64,000 nucleotides of DNA from Phallus indusiatus (taxonomy: Eukaryota > Basidiomycota > Agaricomycetes > Phallales > Phallaceae), in contig JAQFWX010000061.1 of NCBI GenBank assembly GCA_027605045.1, positions 62,001 to 126,000 of the forward strand. The letters are read 5' to 3'. The notes beneath the pieces were generated by a model. It worked only from the letters and a program-made list of their open reading frames with translations. It had not been told where the DNA came from and did no database searches. Position numbers and translations under genes: made by a program. Shown one piece after another: positions 12,995 through 25,685 of this stretch. Position 1 is the first letter of the stretch, and each line of letters opens with the position of its first letter.

Positions 12995-15900
12995 TTAACA
13001 CGTGCTATTACTCAACGTTGATTGAAACAAATGCGAAACATTGCGAACGTTTGTGAATAAGTTTATAAAGAAATATGCTTCTGATGACCCAGGTACATAC
13101 CAACTCAACATAAACATGTTATACGGTATATCACGGACGGCATGCATATGCAGGTCGTCGCATTTAAGATCACAAATCTCCGAGATGATAATCACTGCAA
13201 TTCCACGACTTCCCTTATCAATTCGAAACGTCCGCGCGATTCTCATCAAATTGACGGACCTGGATTCAAGTTCAATGTCGCATAAATGACAGACTCTGGC
13301 TTCCCAATTAAAGTCAAGCAAGCCCTGAAACCACATTTACATACATAGCACACAAACAAAAAGGGATGCAAAAAAAAAAAAGCATTTACGAACGTGAACT
13401 ATGACATACATAGCATACATATATGTTTCACTCAGGCTCAAGTTACACAAATGATGTGGTTGTTGTTGTTTTGTTTAAGGTTACTACCGATTACCGATCA
13501 CTCACATGTAGGGGTTGATATCATCCTACCAATGCACGCACTCTATAAGAGCTGTGCGCTGTGTACTACATACACACATACGGCATGTATGCGTGTGTAT
13601 TGAAACATATACATAGCGAGGGTCGATCTTATTTAGCGGAGTTACCTTTCTCTAAGACTCATTATTAGCTCATTAGTTTCAAATGCATTTATGTTGCACG
13701 TGTACCAGTATTATCTGGCTATTGCACGCGCATATACATACGTAGTTCTTCAGTGGATTGAGATAACTCTAGGACATTGCTACGAGCTTCAACGCATGTA
13801 TGTAGTACGTTGGACGAGTGCCATAATTGTTTTTGTACACGCATATATGTGGCTTAATGTTATTTTATACACATATACATACATTGAACCTTGAGGTACT
13901 GTTGTTCTGAACCTTCAGGGTTTTCCCAAAGGTGAGAATTATGACGATTGCGAAAAAAAAAGGTTCGCTGCAACAGAACGGCAACGTTTCAAGTAGGGGT
14001 TTTCGCCACCAAATCAGCAAAGCCTGTCATCCCGTGGAGTCCTCCGAGCTCGAGTCAAACTTCAAGCTTTGCTTTGTAAAAATTCCCCGTCAGGACAGAC
14101 TATAGACCATGACTGTTCGTTCAAGTTATTCGAATCATTAATTGAATGTACTGCACTGAGGGGAGACCGTGATAAGATAAGCAAAAAATACAGTACGAAT
14201 AATAATAATAAACCTCTTTTTGTGTTTCGCACCAAAAAAAAAATCCGACTTCCCCGAGGAGTCCGCGTGGTCGGGACCAGGGGGAAACCGTGCTCATAAG
14301 GGAAAACCCTAACGCAGGGACGTTATTCCGTTAAGCTCTTATAAAGAAGACAGCACATATGTACGCTCACACACGTAGAGGAATACATACATAATAACAT
14401 ACCTGATGATAAATTGGTTCATGTTCACGTTCATCTCCTGATGCTATTGCTATTGTTGTTGATGTCTTGCTTTTTAAGCTGCCAGTAACCACCCTACTAA
14501 TTACTAATTACTAGGGAAGGACTTCAGTGGCTTGTTTGTTTGTTGTCCGTGATCCTTCCGACGGTTATGAGGAAAATCTGATTTATTCAGGTTTATGCTC
14601 GCCCATTCCTTTTAGAAGTATCAATGTATGTTCCGCTCTATTTCGATATGGTTAGCTTTTACCATGCGTCCCCAGTAGATCATGAGCTGAGCAATCGGGG
14701 CGTTTTGTTTCTTCTTCTTTTTGTCTTCCCAAAACTGCCAACGGCTCGGATATAGCTTCTACACAAAGTTCAGCCTAAAGAATCAGATGCACATCAAGGT
14801 TTTTGGACTGATAATCGCTAATATTGTATTACTTACCTCGTATTTGGCATGATTATCAGCTCAGGTCCACTGAACTGAAGATGCGAGTCTAGCCGTACTC
14901 AGGCTGGAATAACTAATTCAAAAAGAAATCTCAATACCAGAGCTTTAGCCTAAACCCACGGCAAAGCAATCCGCAATTCACGAATCACGACGTTCTTTGA
15001 AAAGAATTCGAAAGGCTTTTGAGCCTCCCCGGGATGAGTCGGACAACTATTAATACAACCTTCGATGTAAGAATTCACTGTGTTATTTCACAAGAAGTAC
15101 GTAAGACAGCGATTCTGATCGGCCTCACCATATGCGCATAGATGAGCATCATCATCAGGCATCATCATTCCGCCGTATATATGTATCCGATCCGAAATCT
15201 GACCTCTCTTTTGATTCTTCCCAAGGCTTAATGTGGCAGTCTTGTCGCGCGAAAGGAAACGCGTTATGCAACTGTTCTTCTGTTCTGTTCTGCCAGGGTT
15301 CGGTTTCGTGACAGCCTGGGTAGAATCGGTCGGTCTCCGTGGATAAGAATAGCCAGCCTACACCCAGGAAAAAAAGAATTCAAAAAGAGTACTAAATTAT
15401 ATTTTGCCAAGGAAAATTTTGTTAGAACTGGAATTGACAATCGACGTACGTGTAGACCTGCATTTGGACTGGATGTGCCCGTGGGCGGAAATTAAGTCCA
15501 GTTATAGATATTCCCGCCGACGTCGTCTATCGTTTTTAAAGTTCCGGGATAGACATATCAATGATTGAAGCGATGTCCAGCGTTTTTTTGCGAGATGCAT
15601 CATCATTATCATCTTTGGAAAAGACCAAACAGTTTAGCTTCAAAAAACAGTGCAACCCGTTCAACGACTCGGATGTCGTCACGGTGCTTTTTTAATTAGA
15701 TCAAGATCGAACAGATGAATTGAGTTATGGATGCTGTTCCGAAACTGAAGTCCAAGTACAAAATCACGACTTTCAACTATCACCATGGTTTTTAGTCTGC
15801 TTTTAGTACAGTGATTAGATTAAGTTTATCTCTTCATATAGATGGGGAGGAATGGACTAACTAAATACGACATAAATTAACTCGGCCTCAATTCTAAAAC

Positions 15901-17008
15901 ACATGTATGTCAATGTATGTTGCTCCATCGACCCAAGGCACGTCCACGTCCGATCATTTCATCCCTATATGACAGTCCAAATATAGCTTCAGGGACTTTT
16001 TGGACCTGGCCTAATGAATAGTCTATCCAGGTCATGAGAAACCTAGTATGACCAGAGCTGTAAAGAAACTTCATGATACACTCATGCTTCTCTAGAAATA
16101 AACAAAAACATATTATAATCGGATCTGACATATATGCAATATGCACATGATCAAATTGTACTTACCGTTCCATTGAAATTTGGCACTAACATGGTGACGC
16201 GATGATGTCCAATACACATATGTATGTACATACATCAGCACAGAACCGGACGATAGAAATTGGCACTTCATTGAAAAGCCATATCATCTGCATGCCGTCA
16301 CTAGTACATAGGAGCTTGCCATGCCACTTGCCATTTCGGTCAATTTGAAGCCAATAGAAGCCAAGGTACCGCTGAACAAAAGTAAAAGAACTTGACAGAT
16401 GAAATTTGGCCATTCATATTATTGAAAACCTCGACCAAAAAGACTATTCCAAACTTGGCTAGAAAATGGTTATTTTTATCAAATTCCCGTATGAATGTAG
16501 TACTGTACTTACGTTTGAACAGGTCTGAACCTTGCTCAAGGTTCTCTCTTTTTTGATATATGACATGCATACACAGATACACAGATCACGGATGTCGATG
16601 GAGTGAGAACATTGCTATTCTTATCCGTTTTGACATACGCGCTACAAGCTAAAAGGATCAGCATCAAAGCCTCCAATTTCGGAATAAACTTGCCGCGTCG
16701 CGTCCGAAAGCTCGCCTGGCGGCGGCGTGCCAGTGAGTGCCAGTGACTGGCACACGGGAAATCCAAGGGAGGGATCTTTCTGGTAAAACGCCCGTACAGT
16801 ACTAGTGCGCTTCTTCCGTGACAGCTTGGACAAGCAGAAAGAAGCAGAATCTTGCTCTCGCCTAGCATGACATGACATGACCCGACTTGACTTATCCTTC
16901 CGGACACTAGCCTATGTTGGGCACCATGCAGAAGCACTGTCACGGAAGATCGCCGCACTTCGCCTCAACCGGTTGCGATGTTATCATCTCTCCTCTCCCA
17001 TAAGTAAG
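12995..17008. other. Gene-poor region, about 4 kb
   Basis: I see no gene that can be supported. A minus-strand ATG-initiated frame of 113 codons at 12995-13336 looks moderately protein-like. It has no recognisable domain or splice continuation, so I do not call it a gene. Other frames are short. A 12-bp perfect inverted repeat lies near 16.8-16.95 kb. Confidence 0.4.
16813..16948. repeat. Perfect 12-bp inverted repeat, 112-bp spacer
   Basis: CTTCCGTGACAG at 16813-16824 is the exact reverse complement of CTGTCACGGAAG at 16937-16948. The match does not extend into the flanks. It could be a chance palindrome or the remnant of a small inverted-repeat element. No target-site duplication was recognised. 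Confidence 0.5.
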
Positions 17009-17419
17009 TCACCTGGTTACCCACTGCGGAATTCGGCAGAAACTGCTGTGATATCCGGAGCATTCAGGGCAGAATATGGTAAGATGGAAAAAGAGGACGC
17101 GAAGGAACAAACAAAAACGCTTGTGGTTGTTGGATATCCGCTTAGAGGTTAGAACATTTGTAATTCGCTTGTACCGACGAATGTTACGAGGGGCGCCAGC
17201 TAAATATACGTCCTCCAATGACTGGCCAAATTTATAATAATTCAGAAGGTATTGATTGGAGGAAGAGGTAGGAAATGTCGGATAGTATGTAGGGTGTATA
17301 TCATCATTAAACCCGTTTGGCAATCCTCTTTTATTCAGGGCAGGCGGAGACGTTGAGCCGGTAGCCTGGTAGGTTTGAAGTATCACGGGAATCAAAGGAA
17401 ACAAGCTGATAAGTAACAT
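17009..17419 (-). CDS. Candidate small secreted protein with Kex2-type site
   Basis: An ATG-initiated frame of 136 aa on the minus strand. Its N-terminus, MLLISLFPLIPVILQTYQA, has the shape of a signal peptide. A Lys-Arg pair follows soon after in SPPALNKRGLPNG, which resembles a Kex2 processing site. The middle is rich in Tyr, Pro, Asn and Ser. The C-terminal third is basic and cysteine-containing (FCPECSGYHSSFC). I recognise no family. The real gene might be shorter or spliced, since a Ser/Tyr-rich mature part ending near LAGAPR would also be plausible. It may also be a chance frame: the flanks are gene-poor and no homologue is known to me. Confidence 0.3.
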   Translation of the reverse strand: MLLISLFPLIPVILQTYQATGSTSPPALNKRGLPNGFNDDIHPTYYPTFPTSSSNQYLLNYYKFGQSLEDVYLAGAPRNIRRYKRITNVLTSKRISNNHKRFCLFLRVLFFHLTIFCPECSGYHSSFCRIPQWVTR

Positions 17420-18514
17420 TTTCCTTTAAACTGGGAGTTATTTTAACCGAGTGATGAAGGACAGACCCACAAGAGGTTTGGTACGAACGATAGGCGGCGT
17501 GAGAATCAAGAGAAAAAGGAAGGGCAGAAGGAATTAAGAGAGAAGAGGCGATTGTACATAAACGGTCGCAATTGTAGGAGCTACTACTTTATTGAGCGAT
17601 CTGGTCGGATTTGGGTAGTCCTAGATGCGAAGCGCACTCGATATGTGGTATGCGGTAGGGAAACGGTATCACGGCAACAGGAAGCGTTCGATGTTACAAT
17701 ATGATAGATTTTCCACTTGTAGGTTCGAAGTTACGGATTAGCCGACGAGTTTAACCAAGAAAGGAGAGTGAAGATTCTTGTGATTCCCATGCTTTCGTCA
17801 TCTGGTTAAGCTGCGGTTAACGTACGTTTGAGGTTCGATCCAAAAAGCTTGGATTACCGATTTTTAATTGATCTGAAGGTTTTAATAAATTGCTCAATTT
17901 CAAAACAGGACCAGGACGTTTCCAGAAGGAATCAAGGATCACCGTTTTAGAAGGTAAAACCGCCTATAAAGGAAAGCTCAGATCAACTGTTGCTGAGTGA
18001 ATTGGGTAAAGCAAAACTGTGTTGCATTTAACTATTGGTACTAAGCTTGCACTCCGAAAATACTTGCGAATTACATAGTTGCTTTAGAACATAGCACCGG
18101 CAGCTAACTAGAGCTTGAGGTTAGCTTCAGTAGTATCAGTAGACTAAGGGACTAGTGTGTGTGCTAAAACTAACCTGCCAAGTAATTCTTCCGGAGGCTT
18201 TCAAAACTATGTAAATCCGGTGATTTTTTTTGAATTCTGAGGGCAACGTTCAAGTTCAAAATTGAAAATCGTTTCAAGTTGTGACTTGAATGTAACATCA
18301 TCCATGGTGACGGATTCATTTTTTCTTCCCTTCCTTCCTTTGAGGCTGCCGACAATTCATTTTTTGGATTTCTTCACATACGGTCTGGGGTTAACTACGA
18401 ATAGACAATCGAACTAGCAAGGGGGAAAGTGCAATTATGAACTCAGAGTCAGGTCAGACTCAGTTTTACCCAATTAGGTAATCATGCTGACGTAAGAAAC
18501 CTTTGCAGACAACT
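17420..18514. other. Intergenic, upstream of TAF7
   Basis: About 1.1 kb without a supportable gene. It should hold the TAF7 promoter. An acceptor-like TTTGCAG at 18504 immediately precedes the TAF7 ATG, so a 5' UTR intron is possible. Confidence 0.4.
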
Positions 18515-20397
18515 ATGGAGGACGACTTCGTCGATATTGATGGCGACCACGATGAGGAAGGTGATATTGGTGGAGAAGGTTATATAGATATCGGAGATAG
18601 CATGGAACCTTACGAACAGATATTGCAGCAAGCGCTTGAAGAATCGTCTCAACATGACATCAAAGTGGAGACTCCGGAAGCAGATCCCACCGCTGTCGAT
18701 GCTAAACCGTTTGTTCCTGCACCAGCAACGAAAAATACTTCACTTCCAGCAATGACTATGACTACGCGTCGTGCGACACGTCAAGCGATGACGCCCCCAG
18801 CTTTGGATCCCGCAGAGCGTTCGACACGCAGCTCAAACCAGACTTCGCGAGCAAAGCTTGCACCAAAGTTAAAGCTGAAAGTCAGCGAACGTCAAGCTTC
18901 TGGGATATCATTTCTAGGATCATACGATAGAGAGCTGGACTCGGATGATGAGGATTTGACGTTTGAGGAGCACTTCATATTGCGATTGCCACCCGGTGAT
19001 GACTGTGAGAGATTACGGGCGATGGTCGAGAAACGCGAAATGTCGAAAGACGTTTGGTTCAAGTTCAAAGGTATATTAATCTCAGTTACGTTATGAAAAT
19101 GACGGAAAATGACGTCCTTGTTTGTTAGATTCTCGGCGAGGTGTTTTCCATGTTGGCGACACACTATATTCTGCGAAGCTTGTCGACTTACCGTGTATAG
19201 TCGAGTCTCAGAAGACTCTTGACAACAAAAATGTTTTCAAAGTTGCGGATATCTGCCAGGTAAGAAGACTCTGACTTAGCTTGCTTTGTTCTCCTTCAAC
19301 AACCGTCCCTTTACAGATGCTTGTAGTTGAAAACAAGATCAACAGCGAAGACGAGGTTCTCGCAAATAAATCATTTAATATCGATGACTTCATTTGGCCA
19401 CATGGTATCACACCTCCGCTCCATTGGGCCAGGAAGAGACGATTCAGGAAAAGAGCCAATCGCAGAGTAAGATTACCAACCCTTTTTCACCAATTCATTT
19501 AACTAAATTTGATGAATTTGTGATGAATTTAGACGATTGAAACCGTAGAAATTGAAGTGGAACGCCTCCTGGCTGAGGACTCTAAAGCTACCAAAGTTGC
19601 ATACGGTAATTTCCGTTTCCCAAGTATAGACAAGAAGAGCCTTTCTCATTTCTTTGCTAGAGGTCCTTGAAAATGTAAATCCTGACCTGTCCGATTCCGA
19701 GTTCTTAGATCCGGAAGAAACGAACGAAGGTATGATGGGAGGCGATTTAGATGGTGATATGCAGGCGACTCCCGCGGACGAAGATGAGGGTGAAGAGGAA
19801 GAGGAGGAAGAGGAGGAAGGTGATATTGACGAAGAGCTGGCAGCAGAATTGGCTCGAGAAATGGTGGAAGGGATGGAGGAGGAAGCCAGCGAAAGCGACG
19901 GGAGCGATGAATCTGAAGAAGACGAGGACGAGGACGAAGAGGCCGTGCAAGCAAAGAAGTTGCTATTGGAGGAAATTAGTGATTTGCAGGCTGCTATATC
20001 CAGAAAAGAGCAGGAGATTGCCGTTGCAGTCAACCCTCTTATCAAGGTAAATTCTTGCGTTCTGGAGGGATAATTTTTGCCTTATTTCACTCGTGCTTTT
20101 CAGAAACGATTTGAGGATCAGTTAAAGAAAATGGTAGCCGATCTTGATCAAAAACAGGGACACAGGGAACAAATGGTTGAACAGCGACGGTTGCGCAATA
20201 TCAACGGTGATTCTACCAATGAGCCTACGCCCGCCGTGGAGGCGGCCGAAGTTCCGGAAGTTCCAGAAGTGGAGAATGGGGGTGAAGGTGAAGAAGAGGA
20301 CGAAGACGAAGACGCTGATATGGAAGAGGTAATTACTTATCGATCCGATATTCGGTCATATTAACTGATCACTTATAACAAGTTATTTGGGATTTAA
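18515..20397 (+). CDS. TAF7: TFIID subunit TAF7
   Basis: A subunit of the general transcription factor TFIID, acting in the nucleus with TAF1. Exons are 18515-19070, 19129-19259, 19317-19466, 19533-19605, 19661-20046, 20104-20328 and a short last exon 20383-20397, giving 511 aa. The conserved TAFII55 region is clear: FEEHFILRLPPGDD, then VFHVGDTLYSAKLVDLPCIV, VFKVADICQMLVV and WPHGITPPLHWARKRRFRKR. The N-terminus is acidic. The C-terminal half has long Glu/Asp runs and ends in a coiled-coil-like stretch (KRFEDQLKKMVADLDQK). The last intron is uncertain: the 54-nt intron chosen ends the protein in LFGI, while an alternative acceptor at about 20421 would end it in VSAGLS. The start is the first ATG in frame. 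Confidence 0.9.
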
Positions 20398-23300
20398 CTT
20401 GTTTCTGTATCGTCATCAAGGTTTCGGCCGGGTTGAGCTGAGGCTCGAAAGAAATTGGATTACTGGGCCCAAATCTCTCAGACAGTATACCGATGGCTCT
20501 ATACATTTATTAAACGACTATTTCGGGCTTCTTTACAGCAAACCAGCCGGAGCTGAAAGCACGATATAGAACGAGGAATTAGACCTCCAAAATGAAGACA
20601 ATCTTGGATCTCTGATAGTGTTTTGGCAAGGGTTGATTCGCTAGGCAAGGAAATACGGAGAGCTGCTGATGACAACGATTAGAGCAATTCGCCGAAAACA
20701 ATTACATATAATGTAGTATTTGAAGGAGAGAGGATTATTGTATGCATGACTGGAGTTACGCGCGTACAATTGTACTGTAGGAAAACCATCGATATACCTT
20801 CTTCTGCTCTTGAGAATTGTTGAAGAGTTACATATACCACTCTACGTTATTTCGACATACGTGGCCTTTGGTTATTCGATTTTAGATATTCAAGTGACAT
20901 CAACAGAGTAGACCACCCCATATCCTTCACTCTTATAGTGATTACACAGCAATTCAAGCAGAAGTTCCGTATAACTACATTCCCAAATTCAGAAACCAAT
21001 CCAGATAGTCCTTTGATACTTCTTCATGCATTGCTATAGGAGAAATGAACCCACTCATAAGGAGAATTTTATTCATGAGCCACTTCTCAACAATTATAAC
21101 TGCTTTCGTACGTTCTACTAGTAGGGAAACTAAAGTTTTAAAGGCTGTGGCCCAAGATGTTGCAGCTAGTCTGAGAACGTGGGTCATTAAATAGTGGTAG
21201 CAGTTAGAGGTGTTTTTCAATTCAGGTCGTACCATGAAACCAGAAAGGATGTTTCAATGTACAGGACACGATGATGGGACCAGAATTCGAGTAACCCAGT
21301 GAATATGCACCAATTCGCGATGATGCCCGAAAGCTATAACTGATCAATTTCTTTTCGTTTTATACTGTTTGGATTTTAAGAAACTGACCAACTCAAGAGG
21401 AAACCCAGACAGGAACCATGATGCCTGCCAGGAGTTAGTGCAGGAAAATCAGCGGCAGAACCGTAATGCCTAGACTGTTTTTGAATTTATTTGCGACTGA
21501 GGAGTAAAAGAGCTCACTACTTATTGAAAAATGAGCAGCGAGTCGGTCCTTTGATTATTTTTCACTTGACGTTCGCTCAAAAAAGACAAAACCAGTTGAA
21601 CTAACACGTAGACGGATGACTATCTATCTGACAAAGAACCCATAATACTCTAGAACAACGAAAATAAGTAGAGGAACAAATTCAGCCCAGTAAAATGGGA
21701 ACGAACCTTGGAGCTCAGTACGGAAAACCTTGTGAAAAGCAAAACATGTCCTCAGTACGGAGGCGGACTTGCGGTGCACATGATTTACTGATGGGGCTAT
21801 GTTTAAAATAACGTATTAGAGCGGAGTAAACGTTCTATTTCACCATCTTAAAATATCACAGCGATACCACGAGTTCAACATTGTTTCGGTTGAAATCTTT
21901 TGATTCAATTCAAACGGAAATTGATTATGTAATGGTCACGAACTCAAAAAGAAAACGCGCCCTTCGTCTGAGTTCTCGCTGACTGCAGTACCGATACGTT
22001 TTTTATCATAGGGATTGGGAAGGTTTGCGATATCACAAAATTTCACGTTTGTATATCTAATTTGCACCTGGCGGGACTGACTTTTTTTCGCTTGATAAAA
22101 CATCCATATTGGCTTTGTCGGATTTCTCGGCGTTGCACCCGCCAGGGTATCAGTCTTAATACGTATGTATTCTATCTCGAGTTTTTGATTCGTTATTTAG
22201 GTCGCTGGCATTGGACAAGATACAATCGTGGAGTCTGTTTCTCACTTTTCATGCGATCCATCGCGATTTGGAGGAGTAGCCGTGTCGTGCTCGTATTTTC
22301 CAATTAGCCTATCCAACTTGGCACAAGAAGCGTACGGCTCGCTATTGTGATTTGGCTGCTTCACAATCCGCAACAAACGTCTTTTTGGGACCTTCTCAAG
22401 CAATCTTGTTGATCTCCTTACTTAGACGTTCTTATCGGTCTATGTTCGGCGCCGAGCTTTACCTCTAGCATTATCATCGGCGTTCCCCCATAATCCACGC
22501 GCCTCAACTTTATTATCACCACAAAACCCCAAAGAGAGCACTCAGTGGTCAAATACGTCTCAATCTCAACGTTCTCTTTATATATACTGACTATCTCGCT
22601 TTGATATTTTACCGAGAGCTAGGAAGAGCGGATGGAAGCGGCTGGTCATACATACGAAGAATCATTGACGTACATCGCCTTTCGTTTTTAGCCCAAGGCT
22701 ATCATTCTTTCAACTTTATTGGCGTGTATACAAAACGCGTGATACATAAATGGTCCGATAGAGTTGCCGCATGACGCACAAATGCCTCACTTTTCATTAA
22801 TATAGACTAGCCGGCGAAGGGAATCCGACCTCATGCATCAAATATTCAAGTTTCGTCTATCCGCGGCACGGTGCGTAGGCATAAATGGCTCACATGTGCT
22901 CCAAAAAAGGATACCTAGTATGTATTATTACATATGTATGGAGCACATAGGGCAAATTATGAACCCGACCGCGTGGAGGCACAAATGGCTCACTTTCGCT
23001 TTTTTGATCTGACGTTGATGTCCAAAAAGAAGAACCAAGAAACCCTGAATTTGGTAATATAAACGGCGTTTTTCAGGTCTTCTTATACCGATGAGCGTTA
23101 GCGAGCGAGCGAGTGACGGCGGCGAGTAATGGCAATAGGTAATAGGATTGCACTCTTTTGAACGCCTTTTCAATATGGAAGGGTTGTGCAAAGAGTTCAT
23201 ATATGAGTTCTGTTCATTTGTCGTGTAAGTAATGCATGTTATGTTATCTAAGAGAAATTAACATACAGTGACGCATGTTTTAGTCTTGGCCATGGCAGAA

Positions 23301-23886
23301 GTAGATGTTAGGAGTGCCCTTGAACGGTGGATTTAATAATTCATGCGCCAATTCTTCAGACTGATCTTTCAAGATATACTACCCAAGTCAAGATGCTGAA
23401 TGATGCGAACAACGATAACAATAACCAAATTCTAATACGCGGTACGATTATATGAGACACAACTACTCAGGCTGTTAGGAATGAGAAATACGACCCTGGC
23501 TCAACGAAAGGCTGAAGGAGAGATTTTGATAAATTGTTCCCCGATAAATTCTCGCAAGAGGAGACGAGCGTTTGTCCGATATCGCCAGATTTTATCGCGG
23601 AGAATTCTAGTCAAATTCAATGAATTCACCTGATTAAGACCTGCAGGATCCGGAGCCGGAGATAGCAGATGTGCCTGAATGTCGAGCATTGAGCCGATAC
23701 CGTTACGAGAATATTGAGGAGACTAATAATATGTATTTCCAATTCGACAGGATGTAGATTTTCGTTAATTGTGGCAGGTGATCAAGGAAATTTACGCAAG
23801 CTTTCCATGAAAAGCATAGCAAAAAACGTAGTACGATGTTGAGGGTGTTCGTCCGCGCTTAAACCAAGTGAGGAGCCGAAATAATG
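20398..23886. other. Gene-poor region, about 3.5 kb
   Basis: No gene could be supported. A minus-strand frame of 86 codons at 20975-21235 has an ATG and a hydrophobic composition but no family signature. A short spaced repeat lies at 22776-22996. A 9-bp inverted repeat (CCTGGCGGG / CCCGCCAGG) occurs at 22067 and 22138. Confidence 0.4.
22776..22996. repeat. Three direct repeats about 100 bp apart
   Basis: A motif close to GGCACAAATGGCTCACTTT recurs at about 22776 (GCACAAATGCCTCACTTT), 22878 (GGCATAAATGGCTCAC) and 22978 (GGCACAAATGGCTCACTTT), all in the same orientation. The spacings are 102 and 100 bp. The surrounding sequence is only loosely similar. It could be a decayed tandem array with a unit of about 100 bp. 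Confidence 0.5.
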
Positions 23887-24155
23887 CTACGCAGAATGAT
23901 CCTGATCGATTTGTAGATCTTCATACATAGCTGTGTATTTGACCGTGAGCTGTACCTGAAGGGAAGTACGGATACGTAACGAATACACACACGACCCCCG
24001 GCAGATATCGTTACTACCAGAATTCTCCCTCTCTTCCTCTTCTTTTTCTTCTCCAGAAGGCTTTGCGTGTGGCTTGGAGCACTGCGCAATTTCTGTGTGA
24101 GTTCTCCTGCAGCTACGGTTTCTTCGTTTCTGGAGCTAATGTCGGATAAGGACAA
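23887..24155 (-). CDS. Small basic hydrophilic protein, 3' exons
   Basis: Two exons of an unrecognised small gene on the minus strand. The first is open from 24155 and reads LSDISSRNEETVAAGEL, then a lysine/arginine block (KKKKRKRGR). It ends at a GTAGTA donor. After an acceptor (CTTCCCTTCAG) the next exon gives VQLTVKYTAMYEDLQI and stops with TAG at 23887-23889. Phase is kept. The true start was not resolved. An ATG further upstream (MSKYLFITRSSTKETVAQ, about 24240) is in another frame and would need one more intron. It may share a promoter region with the small gene starting at 24696. Function unknown. Confidence 0.35.
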
Positions 24156-24695
24156 TGTTGGCTGATTTCTCTTGCTTCTTCATGTTGAGCCACTGTCTCT
24201 TTAGTTGAACTTCTCGTTATGAATAGGTATTTAGACATCTGGAAGTTGTTGATGGGAAGGTTTCTATTAGATAAGAACATGCTACTGGTAAAAGTGCCAA
24301 AGCAATGTGAGAAATACTAATTTATTTGCCGGAACATTGAAGTAACAGCATGGAGAATTACAAACTAGCCTTTTTCTGACTGGAAAACAAGTCTACGAAC
24401 GTTGCTTCACGCTCGTCGTTTCTCTTCTGTTACATATATTATCGAAGCTGCGCATGTGTATTCTTAGTACCCTTATGACGCCGATGGCATTGTGGCCACT
24501 GCCACTGGCATGTGGAGAACGAGGGTGGCCATTTGAGCGCTAAAAGACCTTTTTCGGGAAAAGGGAGATGATGTCACGAGCCGGTATTTGAGTGACGTCA
24601 CTATAGTAAATGACCAGAGCACTACGTAGATTTTGGAAAAATAAAAGCCTCTGAGGATTACAGCTAATGGTAGGAGCTGCCATTAATTGATTGAT
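24156..24695. other. Intergenic between two small divergent genes
   Basis: About 540 bp between the minus-strand and plus-strand small genes. It contains two TGACGTCA-like or TGATGTCACG-like stretches near 24570-24600, which resemble CRE/ATF-type sites. A shared promoter is plausible but not shown. Confidence 0.3.
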
Positions 24696-25002
24696 ATGTC
24701 GTATAATACCAAGGTATGCAATTTGTCTATGATTTTAATAATTTATTTTCTAATTGATTAATTATTAAGGAGTATCCTAAGTTGAATCCGTATGGAGAGG
24801 AATCTGTGAAGATGCCTTCAGAATATATGCCTCCCACAAGAACGGATTCTGCTCACCAACAAGGTACATTATACTCATGGCATAAAATTATAAATTAACC
24901 CCTAAGGTCACTGAAACAGCTTCTACGGAACCCGGAGACGGAAAACGAGTAGACGCGAATAGAGTGTCTGTGAAAGATCAAATCAAAGGTGGTAGAGTCT
25001 AG
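24696..25002 (+). CDS. Small hydrophilic protein, 64 aa
   Basis: A three-exon gene model: 24696-24713, 24770-24863 and 24920-25002. The introns are both 56 nt, the GT-AG sites are good and the phases match. The protein starts MSYNTKEYPKLNPYGEE and ends KRVDANRVSVKDQIKGGRV. It is hydrophilic, with no signal peptide or membrane segment. The ending resembles small fungal stress-type proteins that carry a VxDQxKG motif, but I cannot name a family. It lies in an otherwise gene-poor stretch and is easy to miss because its exons are short. Two short introns that both keep frame and remove stops are the main support. Confidence 0.5.
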
Positions 25003-25685
25003 ACGAGTTGTTGACGTGGCAATCTGACACCAATTCTTAATGCTCGGTTTAGGATATGCCAAAGTCGCACAAGGAACAGTTGAGATAAACACAATTCAAT
25101 ACTGCCAAGTGCGGTAATATTGACACATGTATCCTATTCAGATCACTGGGAATCAAGACACAAAACAGTTGGGCCAGCAGATTTTACATGGAGAACACAA
25201 ATTGACAAGCCCTAGTCAGTAGAAATTGGTAGTGTTCATGCTGTAGCTGTAGCCAAATTACCTGCCCCGATTTTAAATCGGGAAATAGCTGTGTGCTCTA
25301 CACATGTCGAGTATGCTGCGAAAACATCTCGATTTGATATTATTGCACCGCGCCAAGTTGAATGCCGTTATTGATCGTACGCTATACCATAAAACCCGCT
25401 GACACATGCGGGGGTAATGATATAACCCAAAAGGCCACCCAGACAAGGTGGAATCTCAGTGGGAGCTAACCCCCTTTTACGGATATTGATACAATATATG
25501 ATCAAGTCTCAGCCCTGTCTCCAAAAAATAACGTGCGTCTCGGCCTGACTTTTCCCTCCTTAAAAGGCCCCCCGGTGCAACGATTTTTGAGTTTAGGTTT
25601 TTTTTCAAATCCTTCTCTGTTCACATCAGCATTCATCAAACAAGAGAGGTTCAACGCCAGTCCCACAGTGAATCTTGATCTCGAG
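25003..25685. other. Intergenic, upstream of EGT1
   Basis: About 680 bp with no gene seen. The frame of EGT1 stays open upstream of its ATG as far back as about 25533, but no earlier ATG is in frame. This part should contain the EGT1 promoter and 5' UTR. Confidence 0.4.

Noticed and set aside
12995..13336. A 113-codon minus-strand ATG frame (MWFQGLLDFNWEARVC...)
   Set aside because: It reads like protein in places but has no domain, no convincing splice continuation and no supporting neighbour, so it is not listed as a gene.
19503..20045. A 180-codon Ser-rich minus-strand frame opposite TAF7
   Set aside because: It mirrors the Glu/Asp-rich exon of TAF7 on the other strand (GAN codons read as Ser/Leu). 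The TAF7 reading is supported by conserved motifs and splice phases.
22067..22146. CCTGGCGGG / CCCGCCAGG inverted repeat as transposon termini
   Set aside because: Only 9 bp match, the interior is about 60 bp, and no target-site duplication is visible. A chance palindrome is as likely.
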